DNA of 64,000 nt from Prochlorococcus marinus XMU1405 (GTDB lineage: Bacteria; Cyanobacteriota; Cyanobacteriia; PCC-6307; Cyanobiaceae), in NCBI RefSeq assembly GCF_017696275.1, contig NZ_JAAORF010000001.1, positions 344,078 to 408,077 of the forward strand, in the 5' to 3' direction. The notes below the pieces were generated by a model. The model had not been told where the DNA came from and made no database searches. It saw only the letters and a list, made by a program, of their open reading frames with translations. A program made the translations under genes and the position numbers. Shown in pieces: positions 16,742-26,564 of the stretch; position 1 is the first letter of the stretch; each line of letters opens with the position of its first letter.

Positions 16742-17185
16742 ATGGAAACAAAAAACTCAATATCTATAAAGCGCTCAATAGCTATTAAAGCTGTAGTTAC
16801 ACCAACTTGGAAAGAGGATGCTGAAAAAGAATTAAGTAAAGCAATTTCAAATATTGACCAGCAATTATCTCAACTTGAGCAGGAGGGGCAGCAAATAGTA
16901 AATAATATTCGATCCCAATCGGTTAATCCTCTGGATCCAAGAGTCCAAGAACAGGTTAGTCAGGTGCAACAACAAGTGGCAGCAAAACGAAATGAAATTG
17001 AAGAACAAAAAAGAAATCTACTTCAACAACAGAGTCAAGTGCGCGAATTAAAAATGGACGAAATTGTTGATCAAGGACAAGTCGATAGTTTCTGTGATGT
17101 CACTGTGGGAGACAATCTTATTGAAAAAATGCAAGTCTCAATTACCGTTAAAGATGGAGTTATTCAATCTATAGATAATAATTAA
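16742..17185 (+). CDS. YlqD family protein
   Basis: This 147-residue soluble protein has a long glutamine- and glutamate-rich coiled coil (about residues 30-105) between two short beta segments ('SIKRSIAIKAVVTPTWKEDAEKEL' and 'VGDNLIEKMQVSITVKDGVIQSI'). This matches the YlqD family of Firmicutes and cyanobacteria, whose function is not established. The coiled coil suggests dimerisation. It starts 38 bases after aas and is followed by a 219-base spacer with its own likely promoter for pdhC. Confidence 0.8.
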   Translation: METKNSISIKRSIAIKAVVTPTWKEDAEKELSKAISNIDQQLSQLEQEGQQIVNNIRSQSVNPLDPRVQEQVSQVQQQVAAKRNEIEEQKRNLLQQQSQVRELKMDEIVDQGQVDSFCDVTVGDNLIEKMQVSITVKDGVIQSIDNN

Positions 17186-17283
17186 ATAAAAAGATTTAGT
17201 ATTTTTGTTAAAAATAAGTAAATCTTAAATGCGAAAAGTTTTAAATTTAATCGATCTAAATTATAACTTTCTTAAGTTTTAAG

Positions 17284-17320
17284 AGTTTCCACTGTGAACA
17301 TGATTTCGTATAATAGTAAC
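17284..17320 (+). promoter_or_regulatory. Probable promoter of pdhC
   Basis: A perfect -10 hexamer TATAAT lies at 17309-17314. About 17 bases upstream lies TTTCCA/TTCCAC (around 17286), a weak match to a -35 box. The start of transcription would fall near 17321, leaving an 80-base leader before the pdhC ATG at 17405. Assignment is from spacing and sequence only. Confidence 0.4.
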
Positions 17321-17404
17321 AAGTGTTTAAAAGGCGTCTAACCTCATAAATAGTAGACACTTTGGTAGATAGTCCTTGAAAACCATTGCTATAACTAATT
17401 TCCT

Positions 17405-18772
17405 ATGTCTCACGAAATATTTATGCCTGCCTTGAGTTCTACTATGACGGAGGGCAAGATTGTGGAATGGTTGAAAAATCCGGGAGATAAGGTTGAAAGA
17501 GGTGAATCTGTCTTGGTTGTTGAATCTGATAAGGCAGATATGGATGTTGAATCTTTTCAAGATGGATATCTTGCAGCAGTTTTAATGCCTGCCGGCAGCA
17601 CTGCACCTGTTGGAGAAACTATCGGTCTCATTGTAGAAAATGAGGACGAGATAGCTTCTGTCCAAGAACAAAATAAAGGAAATCAATCCGAAGTCTCAAC
17701 TTCAGACCAACTGGAATTGGTAAGCAATAAAACTGAAGAAAAACCAGTAGTCCAGACTGAAAATATCAAGAAAGAAGCTGAAGAAGTTGTCTTAAAGAGT
17801 GAAAAGCCTGTCTCATCTTTTAATGTTGATCAAATTAATGCTGCAACAAGTAATGTTTCTTCTAGGATAATTGCATCTCCAAGAGCTAAAAAACTTGCCT
17901 CTCAAATGGGTGTTGATTTAGCAAAAGTTCATGGATCTGGCCCTCACGGAAGGATTCAAGCCGATGATATTTTAAAAGCTAATGGCCAACCTGTTTCTAT
18001 ACCATGGATAGGAGAAGGTGGTTCTCCTGCAAGTATTCCTGGTGCAAATTTGGGAGTTGAAAGTAAACCAGAAACTCCAGGAAATAGTTTTGGCAATCCT
18101 GGAGAAACAGTTCAATTTAATACTCTTCAAAAAGCGGTAAATAAAAATATGGAATCTAGTTTAGAAGTTCCATGTTTTAGGGTAGGTTACTCTATCAATA
18201 CAAATAAATTAGATAATTTCTATAAAAAGGTAAAACAGAACGGAGTTACTATGACTGCTTTACTTGTAAAGGCAGTTGCAAAGACACTAAAGAAACATCC
18301 TCAAGTTAACTCAAGCTTTTCAGAAAATGGGATTTCTTATCCAGAAAATATAAATATTGCTGTTGCTGTTGCAATGGAAGATGGGGGACTAATAACTCCA
18401 GTATTAAAAGAACCATGCAATACTGATTTATTTGAATTATCTAGGGAATGGAAAGATCTCGTAAAAAGATCGAGATCAAAACAATTAGAACCAGATGAAT
18501 ACTCAACGGGAACTTTTACATTATCTAACCTTGGTATGTTTGGTGTTGATAGATTTGACGCAATACTACCCCCAGGGACCGGTGCGATCTTAGCGATAGC
18601 ATCATCGAAACCAACTGTTGTAGCAAATAGTGATGGTTCAATATCTGTTAAAAAAATAATGCAAGTAAATCTTACAGCTGATCACAGAGTGATCTATGGA
18701 GCTGATGGTGCTTCATTCTTGAAAGACTTGGCTAACCTGATTGAAAATGAGCCAGAGACACTTGTATCTTAA
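17405..18772 (+). CDS. pdhC: Pyruvate dehydrogenase E2, dihydrolipoamide acetyltransferase
   Basis: This core enzyme of the pyruvate dehydrogenase complex transfers acetyl from lipoamide to CoA. The 455 residues contain one lipoyl domain ('ESDKADMDVES', lipoylated lysine near residue 44), an acidic Glu/Val/Lys linker, an E3/E1-binding domain ('SPRAKKLASQMGVDL..VHGSGPHGRIQADDI', about residues 160-190), a Pro/Gly linker and the catalytic domain ending with 'LTADHRVIYGADGASFL' (catalytic histidine near 425). A TATAAT box lies about 95 bases upstream. Confidence 0.95.
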   Translation: MSHEIFMPALSSTMTEGKIVEWLKNPGDKVERGESVLVVESDKADMDVESFQDGYLAAVLMPAGSTAPVGETIGLIVENEDEIASVQEQNKGNQSEVSTSDQLELVSNKTEEKPVVQTENIKKEAEEVVLKSEKPVSSFNVDQINAATSNVSSRIIASPRAKKLASQMGVDLAKVHGSGPHGRIQADDILKANGQPVSIPWIGEGGSPASIPGANLGVESKPETPGNSFGNPGETVQFNTLQKAVNKNMESSLEVPCFRVGYSINTNKLDNFYKKVKQNGVTMTALLVKAVAKTLKKHPQVNSSFSENGISYPENINIAVAVAMEDGGLITPVLKEPCNTDLFELSREWKDLVKRSRSKQLEPDEYSTGTFTLSNLGMFGVDRFDAILPPGTGAILAIASSKPTVVANSDGSISVKKIMQVNLTADHRVIYGADGASFLKDLANLIENEPETLVS

Positions 18773-18778
18773 ATTTAA

Positions 18779-19903
18779 TTGATTTCTCAAATTAATAAAG
18801 ACGAAAGTGATTACAGGCTTGAATCTTATGATTATTTACTTGATCCTTCATTAATTGCTAGTAAACCTTCTCCAATTAGGCATGAATCAAGATTGATGAT
18901 AGTTAGAAATAGTGTTTTAGAAGAAGACTGCTTAACTAATAAATTTACTAAGAATCTTTTAGATGAATTTAGAGAAGGCGATCTTGTAGTTGTTAACAAT
19001 ACTAAGGTAATGAAAGCTAGGTTAAAGGTTGAATTAGAAAATGGAACGTTAGTCGAATTATTAGTCTTAGAAAGATCCCATGAATGTGTTTGGTTATGTT
19101 TGGCAAAGCCAGCGAAAAAGTTAAAAATAAATAGAAAAATAATATTAAAATCTCCTTCTGCACAAAATATTAATTTGATGGTTGATGGGGTTGATGAAGA
19201 AACTGGAGGGAGATTTATTAAATTTCCTGAAAATATAACTGATCTTAATTCAATGAATGATCTTCTTGATAAATATGGGGAAATCCCTCTCCCGCCTTAT
19301 ATAAAAAATACCGAAGAAGAATCTTTTCATGAGAATAGTTATCAAACTGAGTATGCAACTAATCCAGGGGCCGTTGCTGCGCCAACTGCTGGTTTACACT
19401 TAAGCAAAAGTCTTATTTCCAATCTAAAAAAAAAAGGAGTAATAATTTTACCGATAACTTTGCACGTGGGCTATGGAACATTCAAACCAATTGATCAAGA
19501 AGATCTAAGTAACTTAAAACTTCATAAAGAATGGGTAAGTGTTAATAAGGAAGTAGTGGAGGAAATAAAAAAAATAAAGAAAACAGATAGAAGAATAATT
19601 GCTATTGGGACAACTAGCGTGAGAGCTCTTGAAAGTTGTTATTCTCACGAAATTAATGACTATATTCCCATAGCGAAGTACGTGGATTTAGTAATTAAGC
19701 CAGGTTATAAATTTAAGGTAGTGGATGGATTATTAACTAATTTTCATCTTCCTAAAAGTTCATTATTACTTTTAGTAAGCGCAATGATTGGTAGAGAAAG
19801 ATTATTAGATTTGTATGAAAAAGCCATAAAAGAAAAATTTAGATTTTTCTCTTATGGCGATGCGATGTATATTTCACCAGATTCATTACTGGAGAAAAAA
19901 TAG
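18779..19903 (+). CDS. queA: S-adenosylmethionine:tRNA ribosyltransferase-isomerase
   Basis: QueA makes epoxyqueuosine in tRNA by moving the ribosyl group of SAM to preQ1 at position 34. The 374 residues show 'YDYLLDPSLIASKP', 'GDLVVVNNTKVMKARL', 'YQTEYATNPGAVAAPTAGLHL', 'LHVGYGTFKP', 'AIGTTSVRALES' and 'LLTNFHLPKSSLLLLVSAMIG', all family signatures. TTG 18779 is the likely start, six bases after pdhC. It converges on cysK with only two bases between stops. Confidence 0.94.
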   Translation: MISQINKDESDYRLESYDYLLDPSLIASKPSPIRHESRLMIVRNSVLEEDCLTNKFTKNLLDEFREGDLVVVNNTKVMKARLKVELENGTLVELLVLERSHECVWLCLAKPAKKLKINRKIILKSPSAQNINLMVDGVDEETGGRFIKFPENITDLNSMNDLLDKYGEIPLPPYIKNTEEESFHENSYQTEYATNPGAVAAPTAGLHLSKSLISNLKKKGVIILPITLHVGYGTFKPIDQEDLSNLKLHKEWVSVNKEVVEEIKKIKKTDRRIIAIGTTSVRALESCYSHEINDYIPIAKYVDLVIKPGYKFKVVDGLLTNFHLPKSSLLLLVSAMIGRERLLDLYEKAIKEKFRFFSYGDAMYISPDSLLEKK

Positions 19904-19905
19904 AT

Positions 19906-20892
19906 TTAGGCTTTGACTGGTTCTTGAATGATTCCGCTTGGAACTTCAGTAAACATAATTGATGATAAATATCTCTCTGCTAAATCAGGTAGAACAACTA
20001 CAATAGTTTTCCCCGCATATTCATCTTGTTCAGCTAATCTAACAGCAGCAGCAGCAGCAGCTCCACAAGATATTCCGACTAATAAACCTTCTTCTTTTGC
20101 TAATCTAAGAGCCATCTCGATTGACTCGTCATTTGTCACTTGTTCAACCTTATCTACAATTGTTAAGTCAAGGTTCTTAGGAATAAATCCTGCTCCAATT
20201 CCTTGAATTTTATGTGGTCCAGATTTAACCTCTTCTCCATTCATTGTCTGTGTAATAACAGGACTATGTGATGGTTCTACAGCTACAGAAGTAATTTTTT
20301 TGCCCTTTTCTTGCTTAATGTATCTTGAAACTCCTGTAATTGTGCCGCCAGTTCCAACCCCTGCAACTAAGACATCAATTTCACCATCGCAATCATCCCA
20401 GATTTCTGGTCCAGTAGTTTTGAAATGAATTTCGGGGTTTGCTGGATTATCAAATTGACCTGGCATGAAATATTGAGAAGGATTACTTTCTGCAATTTCT
20501 TTAGCCTTAGCTATTGCTCCAGGCATACCTTTAGATGCTTCTGTTAAAACAATTTCAGCACCCAACACTGCCATAACCCTTCTTCTTTCAATTGACATGG
20601 ATTCTGGCATTGTAAGGATGAGTTTATAACCTCTTGCTGAAGCAGTAAAAGCTAGAGCAATTCCTGTATTTCCAGAAGTTGGCTCAACAATAGTTTTGTC
20701 TTTTGTGAGCTTCCCACTTTTCTCGGCATCCCAGATCATGTTGGCGCCAATCCTGCATTTGACACTATAAGCAGGGTTTCTACCTTCAATTTTTGCAAGT
20801 ACTGTAGCTTTCGCGTTTTTAGTAACTGATTTTAATTTTACTAATGGAGTGTTTCCAATAGCAAAACTGTTGTCCTCATAAATTTTTGCCAT
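19906..20892 (-). CDS. cysK: Cysteine synthase A (O-acetylserine sulfhydrylase)
   Basis: This PLP enzyme joins sulfide to O-acetylserine to give cysteine. The 328 residues show the PLP lysine in '[14 protein letters not shown]' (K45), the substrate loop '[12 protein letters not shown]', the glycine-rich '[10 protein letters not shown]' and '[11 protein letters not shown]'. In this region it is the first of three sulfur amino-acid genes on the minus strand. The upstream stretch to the next gene is 84 bases. Length and motifs are standard. Confidence 0.95.
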   Translation of the reverse strand: MAKIYEDNSFAIGNTPLVKLKSVTKNAKATVLAKIEGRNPAYSVKCRIGANMIWDAEKSGKLTKDKTIVEPTSGNTGIALAFTASARGYKLILTMPESMSIERRRVMAVLGAEIVLTEASKGMPGAIAKAKEIAESNPSQYFMPGQFDNPANPEIHFKTTGPEIWDDCDGEIDVLVAGVGTGGTITGVSRYIKQEKGKKITSVAVEPSHSPVITQTMNGEEVKSGPHKIQGIGAGFIPKNLDLTIVDKVEQVTNDESIEMALRLAKEEGLLVGISCGAAAAAAVRLAEQDEYAGKTIVVVLPDLAERYLSSIMFTEVPSGIIQEPVKA

Positions 20893-20976
20893 TTATATAT
20901 TGAGAAAATATATTTTAATACTAACTATTATTCAGAAAAAGAGTATATAAGTTTCTATTCGGTAAATACTAGGAAT

Positions 20977-22446
20977 TTATAAATTATTTAGTGCCTCAGA
21001 AAAGGTTTCCCATAATTGAGCTTGGTCTTCTAATCCAACTGATACTCTAATAAGGTGCGAGGGTATACCAAAACTTTCAGCCCAATCCAACTCGTCATAA
21101 TGAGCTAGTAAAACATAAGGACAAACTAGAGTAAATTTTGTACCTAAACTAGGTCCTTTAGACACTTTTAGAGAATCATAAAACTTTTTAGCTTTGTTCA
21201 ATCCTCCATTCAATTCAAACGATAATAAGCAGCCGTATCCCCCATCAGAAGTAAGTAAAGAATTAAAATTTGGACAATTTTCAGGATGGAAAATATTTTT
21301 AATCTCGCTATGGGTCTCTAATCTTTTTTTTAATTCTAAACATGCTTTATTTTGTTCAAAAACTCTTTGATTTACATCTCTACTAACTTTATCTAGATAA
21401 ACTGTATCTCCATCGGAAAGTGTTGGAAGATTAATCTCGTTTAATGCATTTCTAAATTGATCAATCCATTTGCTTTTTGGATTTAGTATCAATGATCCGG
21501 CAAGAATGTCACCACTTCCTGAAAAAATTTTTGTAAGTGAAGTAAAAACTATATCTGCATGTTCTAAGGAATTTATATTTAAATTTGAACCAATTGTATC
21601 GTCAACAATTAAGGGAATATTTAACTTTTTTGCTATTTTTGAAATTTTTTTAATGTTTACACATTTGAGCATTGGATTACTCGGGAGTTCAATAATTAAT
21701 GCTGATGGATTTATTCTTTTGATTTCTAATTCAATATCCGCGCTATTTTCTTCTGTAATTAACTTAGCTCCGTGAAAGATATTCATTGGTAATTTAAGTA
21801 CATCTACATATGGAAAACCAATTTGGAGTGTTGGTTTAGCTGGAAATAATTTATATATGATTTCTAATGATGTATGCAATGCAGACATTCCAGATGAAGT
21901 TAAGTGAATATCATTAGAGTTAATTTTTGTAGATTTAGAAATTCTATTTTTTATTCTTTGAGAACATTCATTGACATAAGATTTTGGAGGGCAATCTTCA
22001 AGACCTAGTTCTATAGCAGCAGCCCTTGAAGATAGACCAAGACCAGTATGTTGCCAAAAATATTTTGCATAAATACTTCCTTCTTTTTCAGTTATTAAGA
22101 AAGCTAAATTATTTCTTTTTTCTATTAACGAGAATTGTTCAGGAGTATTTCTATCAATGTATTTTTTAGCTTTAAAAGCTATGCTTTCATTCGGATATGG
22201 CCAGATACTTTTATTGTTGTAGTAATTTTGCTTTTTTACTTTTTCGCATAATCTTTTCACTATGGGGTTTAGCCCGAATCGTGGGTAAATGGACTTCAAT
22301 AAATTCATGCATTCTTGATCTTTTTCCTCGTAATTTATTACATCATTCCAAGTTGGTAATGCTACAGAAACGGCATGAATACTATCAGGAATTGCATATC
22401 CCAACTCAAAATTTTTCCATATAGGTTTTTTAAGTAAATCTCTCAA
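20977..22446 (-). CDS. Cystathionine gamma-synthase of fungal type (PLP enzyme)
   Basis: This 489-residue enzyme of the Cys/Met metabolism PLP family probably makes cystathionine for methionine synthesis. The PLP lysine is in 'SLTKIFSGSGD', preceded by 'LIVDDTIGSN'. It has an N-terminal extension of about 130 residues. The opening 'PDSIHAVSVALPTWNDVINYEE', the 'YPRF..NPIVKRLCE' block and 'YFWQHTGLGLSSR' recall the fungal cystathionine gamma-synthases (Str2 type), not the bacterial MetB. It lies four bases from the gene at 22450, so the two form an operon. Substrate preference is inferred. Confidence 0.78.
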   Translation of the reverse strand: MRDLLKKPIWKNFELGYAIPDSIHAVSVALPTWNDVINYEEKDQECMNLLKSIYPRFGLNPIVKRLCEKVKKQNYYNNKSIWPYPNESIAFKAKKYIDRNTPEQFSLIEKRNNLAFLITEKEGSIYAKYFWQHTGLGLSSRAAAIELGLEDCPPKSYVNECSQRIKNRISKSTKINSNDIHLTSSGMSALHTSLEIIYKLFPAKPTLQIGFPYVDVLKLPMNIFHGAKLITEENSADIELEIKRINPSALIIELPSNPMLKCVNIKKISKIAKKLNIPLIVDDTIGSNLNINSLEHADIVFTSLTKIFSGSGDILAGSLILNPKSKWIDQFRNALNEINLPTLSDGDTVYLDKVSRDVNQRVFEQNKACLELKKRLETHSEIKNIFHPENCPNFNSLLTSDGGYGCLLSFELNGGLNKAKKFYDSLKVSKGPSLGTKFTLVCPYVLLAHYDELDWAESFGIPSHLIRVSVGLEDQAQLWETFSEALNNL

Positions 22447-22449
22447 TTT

Positions 22450-23613
22450 TCAGAATTTAGTTAAAGCAAATAAAATGTCCGAGATTAAATCGTTTGTATC
22501 TTCACATCCAATTGATAATCTGATAAGAGCATCATCTATCCCTAGCAGATTTTTTGTTTTGTCATCAACAGAAGCATGAGTCATTGTTGCAGGGTGACAA
22601 ATTAAACTTTCAACTCCTCCAAGGCTTTCTGCTAAAGAGAAATATTTGAGAGATTTGCAAAATTTAAAAGTATCCTCTTTATTTAAATTTAATTTTAAAG
22701 TGATCATTGAACCTCCAGATTTCATTTGTGATTTTGCTAAATTAAATTGTGGATGTTCTTGATTAAAAGGGTAAATTATTTCACTAATTATTTTATGATT
22801 CCCTAATTCTTCAGAAATAAATTCTGCACTTTTAGTTTGTTGTTCGATTCTTAAAGGAAGAGTTTTTACTCCTCTCGTAATGAGCCAACTATCAAAAGGA
22901 GATGGTTGAAGCCCGAGAGCTTTTTGAGAGAAAAGCATCTTACTATTCCATTCCTCATTATTTGTCAGTACTGCTCCGCCAAGTGCGTCACTATGCCCAT
23001 TAATGAATTTTGTGGTGCTTACAACCGATAGTGTTGCACCAAGGTCCAATGGTTTTTGAATAAGCGCTGTAGAAAATGTGTTGTCTACAACTACTGGTAT
23101 TTCGAGTTTATTCGCTTCATCACAAATCGCCTTAATATCAAGTACTTTCAAAAGTGGATTAGTTGGACTTTCTAGCCATATCAAGGTTGGCTCGAAGTTT
23201 GAAATTTTTTTGATATTATTTTCGTTTGTAAAATCTGTGTATAAAACTTCTAGTCCAAATTTCTTGAAAACTTTTTCGAACATCCTCACTGTACAACCAT
23301 AGAGATTTGACTCGCAGAGTATCTTGTCTCCTGATTTTAGTGTTGATGAAATTGCAGTTACTGCGCTAATTCCAGATCCAAAAACTGTACAGTATTTAGA
23401 ATCTTCTATTGATTTAAGGATGTTTTCTAGAATTCTAAAGTTTGGATTGCCTGATCTGGTGTAGTCGAAATGATCTTTATTTCCATGTTTGAAAGTAGAT
23501 GTAGAAAAAATAGGAGGCATAACGCATCCAGTTTCTTCTGCAAATGTTTCCCCATGATGAATAGATAAGGTCTTAAAACCTGGCTTTTTTATATTATTTT
23601 CCTTATTTCCCAT
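22450..23613 (-). CDS. metB: Cystathionine gamma-synthase/lyase family PLP enzyme
   Basis: This is a 387-residue bacterial-type transsulfuration enzyme. Signatures are 'PPIFSTSTF', 'FDYTRSGNPNFRILE', 'VFGSGISAV', 'YGCTVRMFE', 'VVVDNTFSTALIQKPLDLGA' and the PLP lysine in 'STTKFINGHSDALGG'. Synthase, beta-lyase and gamma-lyase cannot be separated by motif alone. Because a fungal-type synthase is its downstream partner, this one may be the lyase that completes the path to homocysteine. It is the first gene of the pair, behind the rpsD hairpin. Confidence 0.82.
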   Translation of the reverse strand: MGNKENNIKKPGFKTLSIHHGETFAEETGCVMPPIFSTSTFKHGNKDHFDYTRSGNPNFRILENILKSIEDSKYCTVFGSGISAVTAISSTLKSGDKILCESNLYGCTVRMFEKVFKKFGLEVLYTDFTNENNIKKISNFEPTLIWLESPTNPLLKVLDIKAICDEANKLEIPVVVDNTFSTALIQKPLDLGATLSVVSTTKFINGHSDALGGAVLTNNEEWNSKMLFSQKALGLQPSPFDSWLITRGVKTLPLRIEQQTKSAEFISEELGNHKIISEIIYPFNQEHPQFNLAKSQMKSGGSMITLKLNLNKEDTFKFCKSLKYFSLAESLGGVESLICHPATMTHASVDDKTKNLLGIDDALIRLSIGCEDTNDLISDILFALTKF

Positions 23614-23638
23614 TATTTTTAAAAATAAGAATTAAATT

Positions 23639-23668
23639 AAATCTCTCTTTTTAAAAAATGAGAGATTT
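23639..23668 (-). terminator. Hairpin after rpsD
   Basis: A nine-base-pair perfect stem AAATCTCTC / GAGAGATTT with a 12-base A/T loop lies 23 bases beyond the rpsD stop and 26 bases before the metB start. On the minus strand it runs into a T-rich stretch. It most likely terminates rpsD, though its low GC makes it weak. Confidence 0.5.
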
Positions 23669-23690
23669 AATAATCCAAACAAAAGTAGAA

Positions 23691-24299
23691 TTAAACTTTT
23701 CTTGAATAATATTCAACAACTAGTAGTTCGTTTATTTCAAGAGCCACCCACTCTCTATCGCATTTCCCATTTATTTTTCCCGTTAATTTAGGCTTGTCTA
23801 AATCAAGATGAGGCGGGACATTTGCTAATCCAGGGAATTCTATATTACCTTCAACAAGTTTTTTGCTTGCTTTGTTTTCTTTAATTCCGATTTCATCGCC
23901 TGATTTGCATTGATAACCAGCAATATCAAGAACCTTTCCATTAACGGTTACATGGCCATGATTTACTAATTGTCTTGAGCCTGGAATGGTACCTCCAAAA
24001 CCTAATCTAAAACAAACATTATCAAGTCTGTTTTCTAAAAGTCTTAGTAGGTTAGTACCTGTAGATCCTTCTTGAGCTCTTGCTTTTTTCACATAACGTA
24101 CTAGTTGTTTTTCAGAAACTCCATAATTAAACCTAAGTTTCTGCTTTTCTTCTAGACGAATTGCATATTCTGATCGCTTGCGACGGGCTTGGCCGTGCTG
24201 ACCTGGAGGATTAGACTTCTTTGAAGCTTTCCTGGTGAGACCTGGTAGTTCTCCCAAGCGACGCGTAACCCTTAATCTGGGGCCGCGGTATCTTGACAT
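23691..24299 (-). CDS. rpsD: 30S ribosomal protein S4
   Basis: This primary rRNA-binding protein nucleates the 30S body. The 202 residues show the N-terminal '[24 protein letters not shown]', the basic '[26 protein letters not shown]' region, and the S4 RNA-binding domain ('[31 protein letters not shown]', about residues 87-118). As in other cyanobacteria, it is encoded alone and not in the alpha operon. A weak hairpin follows the stop. It is read divergently from yidD with about 95 bases between them. Confidence 0.97.
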   Translation of the reverse strand: MSRYRGPRLRVTRRLGELPGLTRKASKKSNPPGQHGQARRKRSEYAIRLEEKQKLRFNYGVSEKQLVRYVKKARAQEGSTGTNLLRLLENRLDNVCFRLGFGGTIPGSRQLVNHGHVTVNGKVLDIAGYQCKSGDEIGIKENKASKKLVEGNIEFPGLANVPPHLDLDKPKLTGKINGKCDREWVALEINELLVVEYYSRKV

Positions 24300-24394
24300 A
24301 ATTTTAAATTAAATAAAAAATTGCAATAAATTGGATAATTGATTAAATTCAATTAAACTAATTACTACTGGAAATATTATTTTACATCATTAAA

Positions 24395-24631
24395 GTGTTC
24401 AAAACTATTAATAAATCAATTACTTCTATGCTTCTTTTTATGATTGCGTTTTATCAAAAGTGGTTTTCTCCTTTTTTTGGGCCAAGATGCAGATTTATTC
24501 CAAGTTGCAGCTCTTATGGATATGAGGCAATTACTAGACATGGTCCCTGGAAGGGAGGGTGGTTAACTTTAAAAAGATTAAGCAGATGTCATCCTTTAAC
24601 TCCCTGTGGATGTGACCCTGTGCCTGACTAA
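24395..24631 (+). CDS. yidD: Membrane protein insertion efficiency factor YidD
   Basis: This 78-residue membrane-associated protein helps YidC-dependent insertion of inner-membrane (and probably thylakoid) proteins. The signature '[44 protein letters not shown]' is present with three conserved cysteine positions and an amphipathic N-terminal helix. It starts with GTG 24395. The glutaredoxin-like gene begins four bases after the stop. Confidence 0.95.
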   Translation: MFKTINKSITSMLLFMIAFYQKWFSPFFGPRCRFIPSCSSYGYEAITRHGPWKGGWLTLKRLSRCHPLTPCGCDPVPD

Positions 24632-24635
24632 ATGA

Positions 24636-24938
24636 ATGAAAATATTTATTTTTGTTAGGCAGGGATGTTGCCTTTGTGATTCATTAAAAAATAAACTTGC
24701 AAAAATAAATCTTTATGAGTTATTCCCTAATCTAGAGGAGCTTAAAGAAATTGATATTGATAGGGTCGATTTATATAAAGATAAATATAAAAAATATGAT
24801 TATGAAGTACCTGTTATTGCTGTTGAAAGAATTAGGTCTGAGGAGATCATAGAATTGCCTCGCATTTCTCCAAGATTAAAAGATGATCTATTAAAGAATT
24901 GGTTTCATAAAAATATTACTACCATTCTGGAGAAATAA
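24636..24938 (+). CDS. Glutaredoxin-like family protein
   Basis: This 100-residue thioredoxin-fold protein has a redox 'RQGCCLCDSLKN' motif (C-C-x-x-C) near residue 10, a following helix, 'EIDIDR', and 'YEVPVIAVE' with the cis-proline (VP) that contacts glutathione in this fold. It matches the glutaredoxin-2-like/DUF836 group. Electron donor and targets are unknown. It lies four bases after yidD and nine bases before murE. Confidence 0.82.
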   Translation: MKIFIFVRQGCCLCDSLKNKLAKINLYELFPNLEELKEIDIDRVDLYKDKYKKYDYEVPVIAVERIRSEEIIELPRISPRLKDDLLKNWFHKNITTILEK

Positions 24939-24947
24939 TTTTTTTAT

Positions 24948-26480
24948 ATGAGATCTATAAAATTACATAAACTTTTAGATTTGGTAGGAATTATTCCTTC
25001 ATTAAATCTTATCGATCAAGAAATTAATAATATTTCTTTTAACTCTAAAGAAGTACAAAAAGGAACTTTATTTTTAGGAATGCCTGGTTTAAATGTTGAT
25101 GGAGGAAAATTTTGTATTGAGGCTATTGAAAATGGCGCGGAGGCTGCCATTATTGGGTCTGCTGCAAAAGAGAAAATTGGATCTATTGATCGAGAAAGGA
25201 TTTTGGTTATTGAGGATAATTTAGATTATATTTTTGGTCAAATTGTCGCTGAGTTTTGGAATAGGCCTTCAAGAAAACTTAAACTTATTGGTGTTACTGG
25301 TACAAATGGGAAAACGACAATCACTTTCTTATTGGAATATCTTTTAAAAAAATTAGGGAAAAAGACTGCATTATTTGGGACCCTGTTTAATAGATGGCCT
25401 GGCTTCTCAGAAGTGGCTTCTCATACAACTGATTTCGCTGATAAACTTCAAAAGAAATTAAATGCTGCTGTTGAGGCAGAATCTGAATTCGCGATATTAG
25501 AGGTAAGTTCACATTCTATTGCTCAAAACAGGATATCAGGATGCGAATTTGAGGCGGCTATTTTTACTAATTTAACTCAAGATCATCTTGATTATCACTC
25601 AGATATGGAATCATATTTTCAAACAAAAAGAAAATTATTCTTCCCACCTTACTTAAAAGAAAAAGATGGGATTTGTGTATTAAATCATGATGACCATTGG
25701 ATATCTAAATTATCATCTGATCTTGAAAAAAGATCTTTATTAGTCTCTACAAAGATTACTGAAAGTCAATTTGAAAATGATGATTTTTTTTTCGTAACAG
25801 ATAAAAAATTTACTGAAAGTGGTTCCACCTGTATTTTTCATACACCTAGGGAAAAAATTCAACTTTTTGTTCCACTTGTGGGTGAATTTAATTTAATGAA
25901 TGCGATTCAAGCAATAACAATTTTGTATAAATTTAATTTTTCGTTAAAAGATCTATCAAAGTTAATACAATCTTTCCCTGGTGCTCCTGGGAGAATGGAG
26001 AAAATACAAATTGATAATAATAACGTTTCAAGATCTCTTCCAACAGTAATTGTTGATTATGCCCACACTCCTGATGGATTAAAAAAAGTTTTGCAATCAA
26101 TTAAAAAACTTTGTGAAGGGAAAATAATAACTGTTTTTGGCTGTGGCGGAGATCGTGATCGTAGTAAAAGACCTTTAATGGGATCAATAGCTGAAGAGTT
26201 GTCTGATCAACTTTTTATAACTTCAGATAATCCAAGATCAGAAGAACCCCAAAGGATAGTAAATGATATTTTGATGGGTATAAAAAAAAGAGAAAAAATA
26301 ACAATTGAAATTGATAGATTTAAAGCAATAAATGAATCTATTAAATTTGCCAAAAAAAAAGATATTGTTTTAATTGCAGGTAAAGGACATGAAGACTACC
26401 AAATTCTCAATGATAAAGTTATTAATTTTGATGATAGAAAAATAGCTTATAAATTATTAAAAGAAAAAAATAAATCTTAA
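24948..26480 (+). CDS. murE: UDP-MurNAc-tripeptide synthetase (MurE)
   Basis: MurE adds the third amino acid to the peptidoglycan precursor. The 510 residues show the Mur N-terminal domain, the ATP loop 'GVTGTNGKTTITFLLEY' (about residue 115), 'EVSSHSIAQNR', the carbamylated-lysine region 'FTNLTQDHLDYHSDMESYFQTKRKLF', 'DYAHTPDGL' and 'TSDNPRSEEP' (about residue 425). In known MurE enzymes the last motif selects meso-diaminopimelate over lysine, so a Gram-negative-type wall is expected. Confidence 0.96.
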   Translation: MRSIKLHKLLDLVGIIPSLNLIDQEINNISFNSKEVQKGTLFLGMPGLNVDGGKFCIEAIENGAEAAIIGSAAKEKIGSIDRERILVIEDNLDYIFGQIVAEFWNRPSRKLKLIGVTGTNGKTTITFLLEYLLKKLGKKTALFGTLFNRWPGFSEVASHTTDFADKLQKKLNAAVEAESEFAILEVSSHSIAQNRISGCEFEAAIFTNLTQDHLDYHSDMESYFQTKRKLFFPPYLKEKDGICVLNHDDHWISKLSSDLEKRSLLVSTKITESQFENDDFFFVTDKKFTESGSTCIFHTPREKIQLFVPLVGEFNLMNAIQAITILYKFNFSLKDLSKLIQSFPGAPGRMEKIQIDNNNVSRSLPTVIVDYAHTPDGLKKVLQSIKKLCEGKIITVFGCGGDRDRSKRPLMGSIAEELSDQLFITSDNPRSEEPQRIVNDILMGIKKREKITIEIDRFKAINESIKFAKKKDIVLIAGKGHEDYQILNDKVINFDDRKIAYKLLKEKNKS

Positions 26481-26564
26481 TAAATTTTCCTAATCAAATA
26501 AGTAAGATCTTTACGCAAATCACAAGAAAAGTTTCTTAGAATCAATGAAGTTATTTTTAATAAA

